Assembly: GCA_013398295.1 (NCBI GenBank)
Contig: VZSF01006871.1
Coordinates: 61,264-125,263 of the forward strand
From: Chionis minor
Taxonomy: Eukaryota; Chordata; Aves; Charadriiformes; Chionididae
Reading direction: 5' to 3'
DNA: 64,000 nucleotides
The notes below the pieces were generated by a model that was not told the DNA's origin, ran no database searches, and saw nothing but the letters and a program-made list of their open reading frames with translations. The translations under genes and the position numbers were made by a program. Every line of letters starts with the position of its first letter. Position 1 is the stretch's first letter. This document shows positions 15,301 to 24,600 of this stretch, piece after piece.

Positions 15301-18300
15301 CTGAGTTACCATTTACCTTCCGCACTACGAGCTTTGCTACCTTCTGTCAGTGTAAGTGAGCACACCGCAAAAGCTGCAACTTGTGGATCAAAGACAATTC
15401 TAGCTGTAATTGAAATTGGTTACCTCCCACGCAGGGACGTTCTCTCTGAACTTCTCATTCACCATACAGCAGATTGACATTAAATATGCCTTACTGGACA
15501 CCTCTGGAGAATAATTCATCCATAGGTAATTTTCAAGGTACTGGCTGTGAAGAGACAAAGAGTATTTCATTAGTTGCTGCCACCCACATAATCTGTCACT
15601 CATTCAAAAGAGCAGTTACCCACAGGGGTTCTTTCCTCCTTCTCCTTAAAGCCATCTTTGTAGTTTGTGAGTAGTTCCTGAAGTTACCTCTCATCTAGGT
15701 CACTGCAGCAAAACTTGTTAGACTCAGTTACTGCTACAAGAGACAGATTAGTTTCTTATCAAGAAGACACATTGACCAGACTGTTTTCAAATGTAACAAG
15801 TAGCCATAGATGAATGCAAAGTCAGAACATTAATTCAAGTTGATTTTCCAAAGGATTGGGGCAGGGAGGAAGGGAAAAACATCACTTGTCCATAGAATGT
15901 CACACGCAGCATTTCCTAGCATAAGACACAAAGGACAACTACTGTTATACTACTGTATAACAGTAGTTTTATTATTAAATACTCTTTCTGGTAAAAAAAC
16001 CAGGAATCATCTAGAGAGATTTTAAGCTTCTAATCATATAAAGGCAATAAAAATATTACATTATAGTACAACTAAAATAAAGCACTGAATATTTGGGCAG
16101 CAATTAAGGGGTTTCAGGAACGTGGAAAAAAAAAATTACTGGACATCAGGAAATAGCCGCTTTCCAGCAATGAGCATCTCTTCTTCACTAATACAACACA
16201 TTTCTCATAGAAGAAACTCTTAAAATTAGATCTTAGTCAGTTGCTTGTCCAAATAGCCTCGCATCTCTCTGTCCTTAAACTTCGTCTTGAATCTATGCAG
16301 GATAGTTAGTCCTGAGGAGGCAATCCCTAAATCCATCATATTCAACAGTGCATTTGCATCTTGTGCTACTCTAACAGCTGCCACCAGAAAGCCTTGTTTC
16401 TTCCTAAACAAGCTGCTCATCCATTCTTTCCTCTCACTGCCTGCTCTAGCATTCATTTGGACCCTCATGAGCCAACTCAGTTTCACCTATTTACTTTTTT
16501 CCATAGTTTACTTTACTGAAGTTACTTGCTGTAAGAGACCAGAAATTTCAGACAAGACAAGTACCAGACTAGTGGTGAAAAAAGGCAGCAAGACCTTGCA
16601 CGTAACTGGCAGCAAATGGCTCAGTAACGGTCAGACAGTGATCTCCACTTTCTGGGAGCTCAGCCAGAACGTGTAGCTTCAGATGGAGCTGAGATGCGTA
16701 TACAATATGAAATACATCCTGCTTCCCAAGAGCTTGGATCTGCCAATGGGAAGGGGAAAGCCCCCACAAAATCCACAGAACTCCATACTTCATTTCACCC
16801 AGGAATTCCAATAAACTTCAATACATTTTAGTAAAAAAAACATTATGCCCCCAAGTGAGGATAAACGTATATGAGTAAGAATGAAGGATAAGAAACTCTC
16901 CTGTATGAAAACAGGAGAGTTTGACAAACCAGTGGGGGTGTGGGAGGAAGAGAAGAGAGAAAATGACACAGGACAAATGGCAGTAGATGGGGCTATAGAC
17001 CAGAAAGTACTAAAGTTACATTACAGGCTGGTAACATTAAAAATGTTCACAGAAAAGCCAAAAACCTCTAACCCCACGGTATTGCTCACATACAAATTCC
17101 AGAAGTCATGCTACCAGCATGCCATTTGCTAGTGTTAAACCCCAAATTATAGCTTACATTTTCTCTTCTGCCTTTTTTAATGAAGAACCTGGAAACACAC
17201 GGAAGTTTGTCCTACTTTTCTGGTTGGTGGTACTACTTATATATTTCAGACTTTTCAAACAATCTATCTCAACCAAAAGCCACCTCATTCTTTCTGCTCA
17301 TAAGATTTAAGAGAAAGAACAGAGCCAAACACAACGCTAAATATTGTGTTCATAAATACTGCAAATACTTATTTTACATCATTTTAGACATGCTCTACAA
17401 GTTCTTCCAGGAAAGTCTGAACCAGCTTTCAAAACAGATTTCCATTTCTCTTCAAGTGACGAAAATGTTAGTGATGATGCTCCTGCAGCACAATTAATTT
17501 TCACCCTTGCAGTAAGATACTTAATCCAAAAACTTCCCCTGACTTCAGTGAGTTCTGATTTAAGGCTTAATGACACACTCTAAACTACAGATCAAGTTTT
17601 TCAGCTATTTCATTCATGCTGTCTTCTTTGGTGCTTCACTTACATTAGAAATTCAGAACCATAAAATAAGACACTCTGATATGCTACTTACACTTATGAA
17701 ATGATTTCATCCTCAAATTAAGCTCTCCTCACTTAATTTTCCTAGGTGCACAATCCCAAGCTTTACGAAGTATGAACAAGTGAATACACTACCTTCAAAT
17801 TGACTTACTGCCCTGCATTTGCTTCTTGTCTTTACAGGTTCCTATCAAAAAATAACTTAAATTTCACTCTGATTAGCTTACCTGAATTCAAGAAGCATTA
17901 TCTTTCTAATAGCAAACCTAAAAAGGAAAAAGTAACAATTAACACAAGGAAAAAGCCCTCCCATACACATCTTAGCTGCATGGAAAATGGCTATATTTTT
18001 CCTTATTTTGTTACGTAACGAAACATGCATAAACACCTAGGATTTATTTCTGCCCCGCNGCAAGAGCAACCACTTGAATGCAGAAGCACCTGCTGTAGCA
18101 CTGTGGAGCTAGAGTTCATGTAGGTTCATTAAGCAATCAAATTCACATTAAAAAAATCCATCTAGATCTTTTAAATATGAAGACACTGCTTCCAACAGCC
18201 CAGGAGACAAACTGCTAGAAGCTGAGAGTATCTTCTGGAAAACTACAACTATATATCTAATCAGTTTGTAACAGTATCTCCTCTTCGTGACTGGACACGG

Positions 18301-21281
18301 AAGCTTGCTCTGATCCTGTATGGCAATTCTTAGATTACTTTCATAAAGGAATCATAAATAGATTTATCTCCAGAGCTCAAACTTCCCCTGAAAAGCTCTA
18401 AACAGTTACAGTTACAATTCTTTTCTGTACACAGAGCTGTACAATGCAGTTTACCTTGAATTCTTTGTCTCTCCCATCTAACATTACAATTCATTGAAAC
18501 GAGACTTGCCCTGGTAACAGATTTATAAAGGTAGGGAAAGAGTAAAAAGCTAGAGGCAGCACAGTCCTCAACTGATTTTTTTTTTCTGTACATACCCTGG
18601 TGTCAAAAGAAAGGACCAGCCTCCTATAACCATCGCAACAAAACTAAGATAAAATACAACAGACTACCAGATCAAGAAACCAAAGAATATTATGTCCAGC
18701 CATCACATTTAAGGATTATAAGCTCGTGAACTTCCTTTTTGCTGCGTTCAGACTTTGAAATACCATAATAATTAAATGACTCAAATGCATTTGAGTCATT
18801 TTCATCTGCTTTCAACATGCTAATGCATTTTAAAATATGAAACACTAGAAACCACTTGAATACAGATAATGTTGGAACACTTGTCTGTAAGTGAAAGTGA
18901 CTCATGTACTTACTTTGACCTGACAATTTCTTTTGTATACACATCCTCAACAACCTACAGAAAGAATATTCCAAAAAAATGGTTAAGAATTTTATGCACT
19001 TCATAAAATGATTAAAAATGCATTATGCACTGCAAAGTTACTCTGAATTACTCACTCTCTGCCTACTACTACTTGATGTCATACCATAACTGATGTAACA
19101 ATTATGTCTCAGCTTCAAAGAGCTGAAAAGCTTCATGGACACACCTTCTCACAGAGAAAGTGAATCAATTTAGGGGAAGTGCACAATGATAAGAGTATTG
19201 ATAGGACCTTCTTTCAAATTATTCTGAAGGAATAACCTACGTCGCGCTGAGATTTTTATATTAGAGTCAAACAGATACGCAAACTTTTTATTGTTAATCT
19301 TTGTCTTATGGTTGAATTTAAAGAACAGTCTTCAAGAGTCAAGTCTGCATCAACTCAGTCATCTGTTAGCACTCTTTCTTTTAACTGACACATAACCAAA
19401 TCCAGACACTTTTACCTTATCTTTCCAACAGGAATGAAAGAATCTGCACTATTTGTTGCAACAGGCACACTTTTACATCACATGACACAGACATGCAATT
19501 CAGCTCCTTACATACATCCTAGTTCTACCAATCATAGACAAATGCTATCACAAATACTACAAAGACATTGAGTAAACTGAGGCTGGAAAGGCGAAAATAC
19601 TCACAAGGGGGAAAGCCCTAACATTTAAAAACCCTGCACTACAGAAAACTAACACAAACCCAAACATTCAAATTTTAAACATTCAAAACACTCACAGAAT
19701 CATAGAATGGTTAGAGTTGGAAGGGACCTTAAAGATCATCAAGTTCCAACCCCCCTGCCATGGGCAGGGACACCTCTCACTAGAGCAGGTTGCTCAAAGC
19801 CCCATCCAGCCTGGCCTTAAACACTTCCAGGGATGGGGCCTCCACAACCACCATACCCACCAGAACACTAAAGCTGTCTACTCAAAACTCTGCAGAAACT
19901 TCTAGAAAGAAGTACACAGTTCAGTAATACCTGCATCTTTCATCCTTCTTTGATTTCTAAGAGTAGTCCCTCCTCAAACATCTTTTAGCTTCAAAGGAGA
20001 TACTCAAAAATCTTTTAGTCTCATAAGTTATTTGCCAGAATAAACCAAACAAATAGCACACAGAGGAACTGCACTGCTGTAGCACACCTTTGTAACTACA
20101 AATAAATAACAAACAACTTATAATTACAGTGTGCTAAGCAACTCTTCACCTTCCAATCAGTACCCTGTACTCATAAAATAAACACCATTGGAGGCTGGCA
20201 CATCAGAAAATAATTAATCCTTATTCTTTTACACACCAACACAACCCCAGTATTTACCTTTGAATCAAAAGACAGTTTTTTCTTTACGTGTGGAGCCCAG
20301 TACTTATTTGCTAACTGTATGGGAAGAAAATTTAAAAAAAAAAAGGTTAAATACAGTTTCAGTTGTAGTGCTACAATAACTCTACAACATATCCCGTCCC
20401 CAAACTTTACTTGGTTAATATCTTGCTTAATTTCAGTTTATGGCAAATACAGGTAACAAAATTACATTTTCCAACAATGATGCTTTTCAACCATCTAAGG
20501 TTTTATGTCTAAACCTTTTCCAACAGAAGCATGATTCTCTGTAACAATTTCAGATATGCTGACTGCTACATAATAAACAATTTTTTTTTTCCTTACATTA
20601 CTTCTAGCCTTACTTGCTATTTACTTATACCTCAAAAACATACCATGATCTTTCAAAGACTGCAAACCCCAGATTGCAAGTGATTACATTCCCATTGAGG
20701 ACAAGGAACTAGAGGCTACATATGAAGGCCAAACATTTTCATGCTATTCACTACAGCCATCATTTCACCAAAACTTCTGAGCTATGGCGACAAGAGCTCC
20801 CTAACCAACTTCATCCAAACTTCTTTATGCTGTAGAATAATATGGAAAGCTGTACTTCCAGCACAAGAAAATAAATGCTCGTATAAAACCACTTAAAACA
20901 TTCAGCTACAAGAAACTGTCAGCAAGGGTTCACGTATTCTAACAAACCTGATTTACACTGTAATGCTGCTCCCGTAAATCTCTACAGTCTGGAAACGTTG
21001 GGGGCGTACACTTTTTTTATAGTTAACACATACCTTCAAGCCCTGCTCACTCAGGACAAAGCCGGGCCCTTTCCCTCACCCCCACGGACTGCAAAGTCTA
21101 CTTAAACACCCAGGCGCCGCCACTGCCGGAACGGCCTTTCCAGCACCCGGCTCGGGCCGCGGCAGAGGCGGCCCGGAGAAGTCCCCACCGGCCTTACCTG
21201 GGTCACGTACTCCGCGTTGATCTGCGACACGGTGGGCGCGACGATCTTCTTCTGCGGGGCCGGGGACGAGGACGCCGCCAT
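146..21281 (-). CDS. AQR: AQR (Aquarius), N-terminal 557 codons in 17 exons; 3' part beyond the left edge
   Basis: AQR is the intron-binding spliceosomal protein (IBP160), an SF1-type RNA helicase of the nucleus. With XAB2/SYF1, ISY1 and PPIE it forms the intron-binding complex, which contacts the intron upstream of the branch point. Seventeen exons join in frame: 21198-21281, 20258-20314, 18914-18954, 17882-17917, 15424-15544, 13977-14117, 12321-12389, 11738-11838, 10969-11045, 9675-9739, 8141-8257, 7070-7183, 6170-6273, 5225-5327, 4150-4270, 1097-1238 and 146-324. Every intron seen is GT-AG. Translated blocks such as [36 protein letters not shown] and [18 protein letters not shown] match AQR closely. 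The part present is the all-helical ARM-repeat region (about residues 1-420) and the beginning of the following linker/beta-barrel region; the RecA domains with the NTPase motifs are outside the window. No frameshift or stop was seen. The family member is about 1,485 residues long, so some 37% is here. Confidence 0.97.
1097..1238 (-). CDS. AQR: AQR coding exon 16 (residues 451-497 plus 2 nt)
   Basis: Completes Gly451, then [40 protein letters not shown] and VSRMKP, plus TG of Trp498. The acceptor is CCCTTAG and the donor GTAAGA (1091-1096). Confidence 0.95.
2950..3082 (+). repeat. G/T-rich low-complexity tract in AQR intron 15
   Basis: About 130 bp is almost wholly G and T on the plus strand, with several runs of four to six G and long T runs. 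In AQR RNA (minus strand) this becomes a C/A-rich tract. It lies mid-intron, away from both splice sites. Confidence 0.7.
4150..4270 (-). CDS. AQR: AQR coding exon 15 (residues 411-450 plus 1 nt)
   Basis: Forty codons from [20 protein letters not shown] through [20 protein letters not shown]. The acceptor is CTCTTCAG and the donor GTATGA (4144-4149). It marks the end of the helical N-terminal region. Confidence 0.95.
5225..5327 (-). CDS. AQR: AQR coding exon 14 (residues 376-410)
   Basis: One base completes Ser376, then [20 protein letters not shown] and [14 protein letters not shown]. The acceptor is TGTGCAG. The donor is a weaker GTAAAA (5219-5224); the frame is forced by exon 15 starting [10 protein letters not shown]. 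Confidence 0.93.
5803..5880 (+). repeat. Degenerate TAGTAA/AATAG-rich repeat in AQR intron 13
   Basis: Imperfect repetition of AATAGTAAT and AAAATAG units over about 80 bp. It is a decayed simple repeat with partial inverted symmetry. Confidence 0.6.
6170..6273 (-). CDS. AQR: AQR coding exon 13 (residues 342-375 plus 2 nt)
   Basis: Reads [20 protein letters not shown], then [14 protein letters not shown] plus AG. The acceptor is TTTGTAG and the donor GTAAGT (6164-6169). Confidence 0.95.
7070..7183 (-). CDS. AQR: AQR coding exon 12 (residues 304-341)
   Basis: Thirty-eight in-phase codons, from [20 protein letters not shown] through [18 protein letters not shown]. The acceptor is GTCTCAG and the donor GTAGGC (7064-7069). 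The translation is essentially the mammalian sequence. Confidence 0.96.
8141..8257 (-). CDS. AQR: AQR coding exon 11 (residues 265-303)
   Basis: Thirty-nine in-phase codons: [20 protein letters not shown], then [19 protein letters not shown]. The acceptor is ACCACAG and the donor GTGAGG (8135-8140). Confidence 0.95.
9675..9739 (-). CDS. AQR: AQR coding exon 10 (residues 243-264)
   Basis: Completes Gly243, then [20 protein letters not shown] and E. The acceptor is TATCCAG and the donor a perfect GTAAGT (9669-9674). The [17 protein letters not shown] junction with exon 11 is exactly the AQR order. Confidence 0.95.
10969..11045 (-). CDS. AQR: AQR coding exon 9 (residues 217-243)
   Basis: One base completes Arg217, then [20 protein letters not shown] and SIPVS, plus one base. 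The acceptor is ATTTTAG and the donor GTAACT (10963-10968). Confidence 0.94.
11620..11641. repeat. 22-bp perfect palindrome (GGC-T7-A7-GCC core)
   Basis: Self-complementary sequence in AQR intron 8: T, GGC and seven T, then seven A, GCC and A. Probably a chance product of facing homopolymers. Confidence 0.8.
11738..11838 (-). CDS. AQR: AQR coding exon 8 (residues 184-216 plus 2 nt)
   Basis: Reads [20 protein letters not shown], then [13 protein letters not shown] plus CG. It is a highly charged helical stretch. The acceptor is ATTTCAG and the donor GTATGT (11732-11737). Confidence 0.95.
12321..12389 (-). CDS. AQR: AQR coding exon 7 (residues 161-183)
   Basis: Twenty-three codons, [20 protein letters not shown] followed by LQP. 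The acceptor is CTAACAG and the donor GTAAGC (12315-12320). The LQP|KRLEQ junction with exon 8 differs slightly from the LQLARLEL I remember for human, but both splice sites are strong. Confidence 0.93.
12418..12466 (+). repeat. G/T-rich low-complexity tract in AQR intron 6
   Basis: Runs of G5, G6 and T5-T6 follow each other just upstream (minus strand) of exon 7. On the AQR strand it is C/A-rich and sits roughly 30-75 nt before the exon 7 acceptor. Confidence 0.6.
13977..14117 (-). CDS. AQR: AQR coding exon 6 (residues 114-160)
   Basis: Forty-seven in-phase codons from [14 protein letters not shown] through [15 protein letters not shown] to FNSL. The acceptor is TTCCTAG and the donor GTATGT (13971-13976). 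Confidence 0.95.
15424..15544 (-). CDS. AQR: AQR coding exon 5 (residues 73-113)
   Basis: One base completes Ser73, then 40 codons run from [15 protein letters not shown] to ENVPAWE. The acceptor is TTCACAG and the donor GTAACC (15418-15423). As I recall it, this block is almost unchanged between bird and mammal AQR; it is part of the helical ARM-repeat region. Confidence 0.95.
15937..15968. repeat. Perfect hairpin: 14-bp stem, 4-nt loop
   Basis: The left arm AACTACTGTTATAC and right arm GTATAACAGTAGTT are exact reverse complements around a TACT loop. It lies in AQR intron 4, about 390 nt upstream (on the AQR strand) of exon 5. Pairing does not extend beyond the 14 bp, so it is shorter than a typical microRNA precursor. 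Confidence 0.9.
16226..16486 (-). other. Unidentified open frame in AQR intron 4
   Basis: About 86 codons open on the AQR strand, starting from GTG directly after an in-frame TAG. The translation is protein-like in composition: [20 protein letters not shown], then [20 protein letters not shown], then a basic tail ending LDKQLTKI. A 129-codon frame (16287-16676) overlaps it on the other strand, and an 80-codon frame lies upstream at 16569-16811 on the same strand. I recognise no family. It could be a decayed mobile element or chance. Confidence 0.25.
16893..16922. repeat. Perfect inverted repeat: 12-bp stem, 6-nt loop
   Basis: AAACTCTCCTGT and ACAGGAGAGTTT flank ATGAAA in AQR intron 4. The arms match exactly and stop matching immediately outside. 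Confidence 0.9.
17882..17917 (-). CDS. AQR: AQR coding exon 4 (residues 61-73), 36-nt exon
   Basis: The smallest exon: one base finishes codon 61, then [11 protein letters not shown], then AG of a serine codon finished by exon 5. The acceptor is CTTTTTAG and the donor GTAAGC (17876-17881). [12 protein letters not shown] is an AQR block, which identifies the exon despite its size. Confidence 0.9.
18010..18019. promoter_or_regulatory. Perfect PAR-bZIP/E4BP4 D-box, GTTACGTAAC
   Basis: A 10-bp palindrome that fits RTTAYGTAAY exactly, the site bound by DBP, TEF, HLF and NFIL3. It is in AQR intron 3, about 95 bp upstream of exon 4. Function is not shown; such a match is expected by chance occasionally. 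Confidence 0.3.
18774..18801. promoter_or_regulatory. 28-bp perfect palindrome with two AP-1 (TRE) sites
   Basis: The sequence is its own reverse complement over 28 bp, centred on ATGCAT (18785-18790). Each half holds a consensus AP-1 site: TGACTCA at 18777-18783 and TGAGTCA at 18792-18798, 15 bp centre to centre. It lies in AQR intron 3, 107-134 nt past the exon 3 donor. Binding is inferred from the motif only. Confidence 0.5.
18914..18954 (-). CDS. AQR: AQR coding exon 3 (residues 48-60 plus 2 nt), 41-nt exon
   Basis: A very short exon reading [13 protein letters not shown] plus AA, between a TGTAG acceptor and a perfect GTAAGT donor (18908-18913). The equivalent segment of human AQR is, as I recall, VIEDIYEKEIVKS. 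It leaves phase 2, which exon 4 completes as AA|G (Lys). Confidence 0.9.
19694..19852 (-). mobile_element. CR1 LINE 3'-end fragment in AQR intron 2
   Basis: On the minus strand it ends in the CR1 3' terminus (CCATTCTATGATTCTG, seen here as CAGAATCATAGAATGG at 19695-19710). It also has the family blocks GGAAGGGACCTTAAAGATCA and TTGCTCAAAGCCCCATCCAG as read on the plus strand. It is 5' truncated to about 160 bp, in the same orientation as AQR. Confidence 0.92.
20258..20314 (-). CDS. AQR: AQR coding exon 2 (residues 29-47)
   Basis: Nineteen in-phase codons, [19 protein letters not shown], lie between a TACAG acceptor (20315-20319) and a GTAAAT donor (20252-20257). KYWAPH is characteristic of AQR. 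Confidence 0.93.
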
Positions 21282-21695
21282 GGCGAGGCCGGTCCGAGCC
21301 GCTGGGGAAAGCGGTGCGACCGCCGCCCTCAGCCCGGGCTTTATAGCCGAGGCGAGCGGAAGCGACCTCCGGGTCGGGAGCAGCGCTTCCGGGGCGCCGA
21401 GCGCTAGAGCGGCCGCGGGGCGGCTGCGCCCCCTTGCCGCCGGCGGGCGCGGAGCAGCGCTCGCCCCATTCCCCGCTGTCCCGCCCGCCGGGCGGTGAGG
21501 TGCTCCCCGCTCCCTTCCCTGCCAGCCCCCCGGGGCGGTGAGGTGCTGCCTTCCCCTGCCCGCCGCCCCCCACCCCGGGGCGGGCTGCTGGGGCCGCGTT
21601 GCGGCGGTCGGTGTCAAGGCCCGGCCCGGGGCCAGCCTCGGTAGCGCCGCCTACTAGGCCCGGCGGCGCGGCCGCCCGTGGCCGGGACGAGCGCA
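21095..21695. promoter_or_regulatory. CpG-island promoter and 5' UTR of AQR
   Basis: About 600 bp of very high GC with many CpG dinucleotides and several GGGGCGG/CCGCCCC (Sp1-type) boxes, containing the AQR start codon and exon 1. The flanks return abruptly to AT-rich DNA. No TATA box was identified; the exact start site and 5' UTR length cannot be read. Long open frames here on both strands come from the GC content. Confidence 0.85.
21198..21281 (-). CDS. AQR: AQR coding exon 1 (residues 1-28)
   Basis: The ATG is at 21279-21281, inside the CpG island. The protein begins [16 protein letters not shown], equivalent to the usual AQR start although the alanine/serine-rich first residues vary. 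The exon is exactly 28 codons and ends VTQ before a GTAAGG donor (21192-21197). Reading through that donor would only continue as GC-rich nonsense, so the boundary is clear. Confidence 0.95.
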
Positions 21696-24600
21696 AGGAG
21701 CCGTTCCGCAATCGATGAAAGCCGAAAAAGGCTGTGGTAAACAGAGAAGGAAGCAGTTAACGGTCCAGGTTGCTTTTACGCTCACCCCTTTACACCCGCT
21801 CTGTAAACGGGGCGACTCCTGTTTTATTATTTACGTTTCATTAAGAGCAAAGGGTTTTTTCCATCTAATAGCATCAAACGCCACCGAGAGGTCAGCGTAG
21901 CTCCGTGCTCTGCCTGATGCACGGCCCCGTAATGCAGGAAACCATTGCAAGAGAGGGGGGGCAAAGGTAAGCCCGGGAAAATTACACCCTCACAGAAGTC
22001 GGCAGTTTGGTAATGATTTGGAATGGTTCGCAATTAACTCATTCCGCTTGGTAAACAGATTAATTAAGGAGGAAATCAACGGACTTCCCCAGAGAAAGTT
22101 ACAGCGCTTTGTTTCTGTGCTCATTATCCGGCACATGCCACTCGAGTACTTTAAACTTCCAGGCAGATACCACTGAAGTCTGTTTGAATGTGACCTCCTT
22201 TGTTTTGATATCAAGGTGATCTCCATTTCATTTCTTCAAGCAGAGGTTAAACTAAATATTCTTTTTGAACTTGAATTAGAATGTACAATGGGAATGGAAA
22301 AAGTAATGACAGTACCTTGGGTAAGATCAGACAATGGCTGCATTCAAATAAATATGCCTGCTGCGTGCCTTTGCTTTAAATGATCTAGAAAATTTAAGTT
22401 TTCTCTATGAAAACTAGTAAAATCAAAAAGTTACAAAATTACCAGTAATAAATTCTGTAAATAACAAGGATTGGGCATAGTCTTGTCTAATGATTGAAAT
22501 CTTCGAGGAGATCCGTAGTTGACAAAATATATGCAAAGCAGATAAAATAACTTAAACCAGTGTCCCCTGTCTGACACTTAAATGGTGATAAAAATCACCG
22601 TATTAAGATGCTTCAACTTAAAATTAATAAACGTAGAGGTTGCAGCTTCGTAATTGACTTAGGCTTATCAAAATCTATGCAAATCTACCCCTTCTGGTGT
22701 CTGCCCTTTCTCCATCACTTGGAACAACTGCTAGTGCTTGCATCCATGGACAGGTGTAGAAAATCCAAGTGAAATTTGCCTAAGATCTGAGCTGGCTGGC
22801 TGAGCCATTTTAGCAGGTTGCTGCACCTTAGCTGATAATACTGCCTGCAGCGTCCTCTCCAACTTACTGTCCACGATTAGGTTGTTCTGTATTTGACTGC
22901 CTCAGAAATCAACCTGCATAGCTCATGTTTGCATGTATCAGAACAAGTAGAAATGTAGCAGCTTGCCAGTTTGGTGGCAAAAAAAATAAAGAGTATTTTT
23001 ACTATCCATAAGTGGACTAGAGGGATAAATTGCAGGAAGGGAAGGAACTATTGAAGCTACAAATGAGTGATGGAAAAGGACAAAGGAATATAAGTTTATT
23101 ACCTATAAATATAGACTGAAAATAGGAAAGCTTCTAAAACTGGCTTTCAGATGGATGCCAAAAGTTTGACTTGTGTTTAAGATGGACCATGGGTTTAGGA
23201 GAGGCTATGATGATTTCTTGGGATCACAGGTGACAACCTTAGATTTCTTTTCTAATCACATGCTCAAGTGTTACCTACAAGGTGACTTTTTTTTGGAATT
23301 TTTACCATGCCAAAAAGCAGGGAGGCAAATAGATTTTGGACTTGGTAAATTTTCTAGAACAGCCTTGCAAGGCTAACTTAAACCTTCTGACCTCTGCTTA
23401 TGATAGATCACCAGGCATGTTTCAAAACCCACAAATTTCCATATGGTGTCAAAGCTGTGAAAGCTCACGGAGGAATCTGTGTTTACCTAACTTTTTGGCA
23501 TTTGGGTGTCCTAGCAAGGAGGTTGTTTTAAACCTCCCCACAGTCAATGCGGTGACACAGGTCATTCCAGAGGGCAAATCAGAACTAATTTAAGTGCTGT
23601 GACTCATTTTCTGAAGGAGCTTCTGATATCGGAAACTAATATTAGATGCCTAATGTTAGGCAATGTAATTACATCCCTCAGTGGCAATGTCAAATAAAAC
23701 GATAAAGATCTCCACCCTGTAAATAATGCATTAAATATTTCTCTATAAGGGCTATTGTTTAGTTACAGAGTGCTATGACAGTAGGACTACAAATGAATAG
23801 CGAAAGTATAAATTAGTGCTTTGGCAAAATACATCGCTTGGAAGCCTCAAGAGCAGCTGGACCTTTGAAGAGGAGCTGTGGTGAGACCAGGAATAACGAC
23901 ACCCAGTGCTGTACCTATGTCCCCATCTGCGGCTCTCACCCCAGCTCACGACTGTCTGTTAAGACTGGTCTCTTGAACACTACACTCAGTTTCCTCCAGA
24001 GTGGAGCACGTCTGTCACTTTCACCCCAAACTGCTTTGTAGTCAGGGGAAAAATAAAACCCTGTACACTGTCGTCCCCGCAGCCTTCTGTGAAGTTCTCC
24101 ATCTTTCTCTACTCATTGACTTAACACGTCAAGAAAATAAAATATTCTTTCTCTTCAAAAATCTGTTAATTCATTCATGAAGACATGTATTATTTAAAAA
24201 GTCACACATTTGAGTAGATGCGGTTTTCAAGACTATTATTCATTTCTAGGCTGCATACAGTCCTGGTCAATTTATATTCAATGCTGCTTTCTTGCTTAAT
24301 TAGCTGCTCTTGTTTCGCATGTTTGCCCTTCTATATTATTGTAGCCAGGAAAAGTAAGCTTTTCTCCTCTTCTTTGTAAATGATACAAGCCAAGGTCATC
24401 ACTAAGCTGGCCATTACTTTTATCTCAATGATACTCTCGGGAATACAGTATCAGTGGGTCGGGAAGTATCTAGTGATAATTAGCACGGGTTGATTCTATG
24501 TTCTGGCCTGTCTACCTTTTAGATTATTTTCAGTTTTACTTAGAGTCACAGAAATGATTCATTTCTAGCAATGAAAACTCCAAACAATTAATCTCTAAGG

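Larger units (their letters stand above)
325..15423 (-). other. AQR introns 5-16: no extra gene seen
   Basis: The introns are 325-1096, 1239-4149, 4271-5224, 5328-6169, 6274-7069, 7184-8140, 8258-9674, 9740-10968, 11046-11737, 11839-12320, 12390-13976 and 14118-15423. They are AT-rich and unique-looking. Apart from the low-complexity tracts and palindromes listed separately I see no transposon, RNA gene or extra exon. A less AT-rich segment at about 7.5-7.9 kb was read and not identified. Confidence 0.6.
15545..17881 (-). other. AQR intron 4 (2.3 kb) with inverted repeats and unexplained open frames
   Basis: Separates exons 5 and 4. It holds two perfect hairpin-forming inverted repeats (15937-15968 and 16893-16922) and a group of overlapping open frames at 16226-16811. 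No CR1, SINE or LTR was recognised in it. Confidence 0.75.

Noticed and set aside
21217..21498. 93-codon plus-strand frame antisense to AQR exon 1
   Set aside because: Shadow of the CpG island with no recognisable domain.
21076..21711. 211-codon and 171-codon minus-strand frames in the AQR CpG island
   Set aside because: GC-driven openness overlapping AQR exon 1. The shorter frame contains the real exon 1 but its N- and C-terminal parts are 5' UTR and intron read-through.
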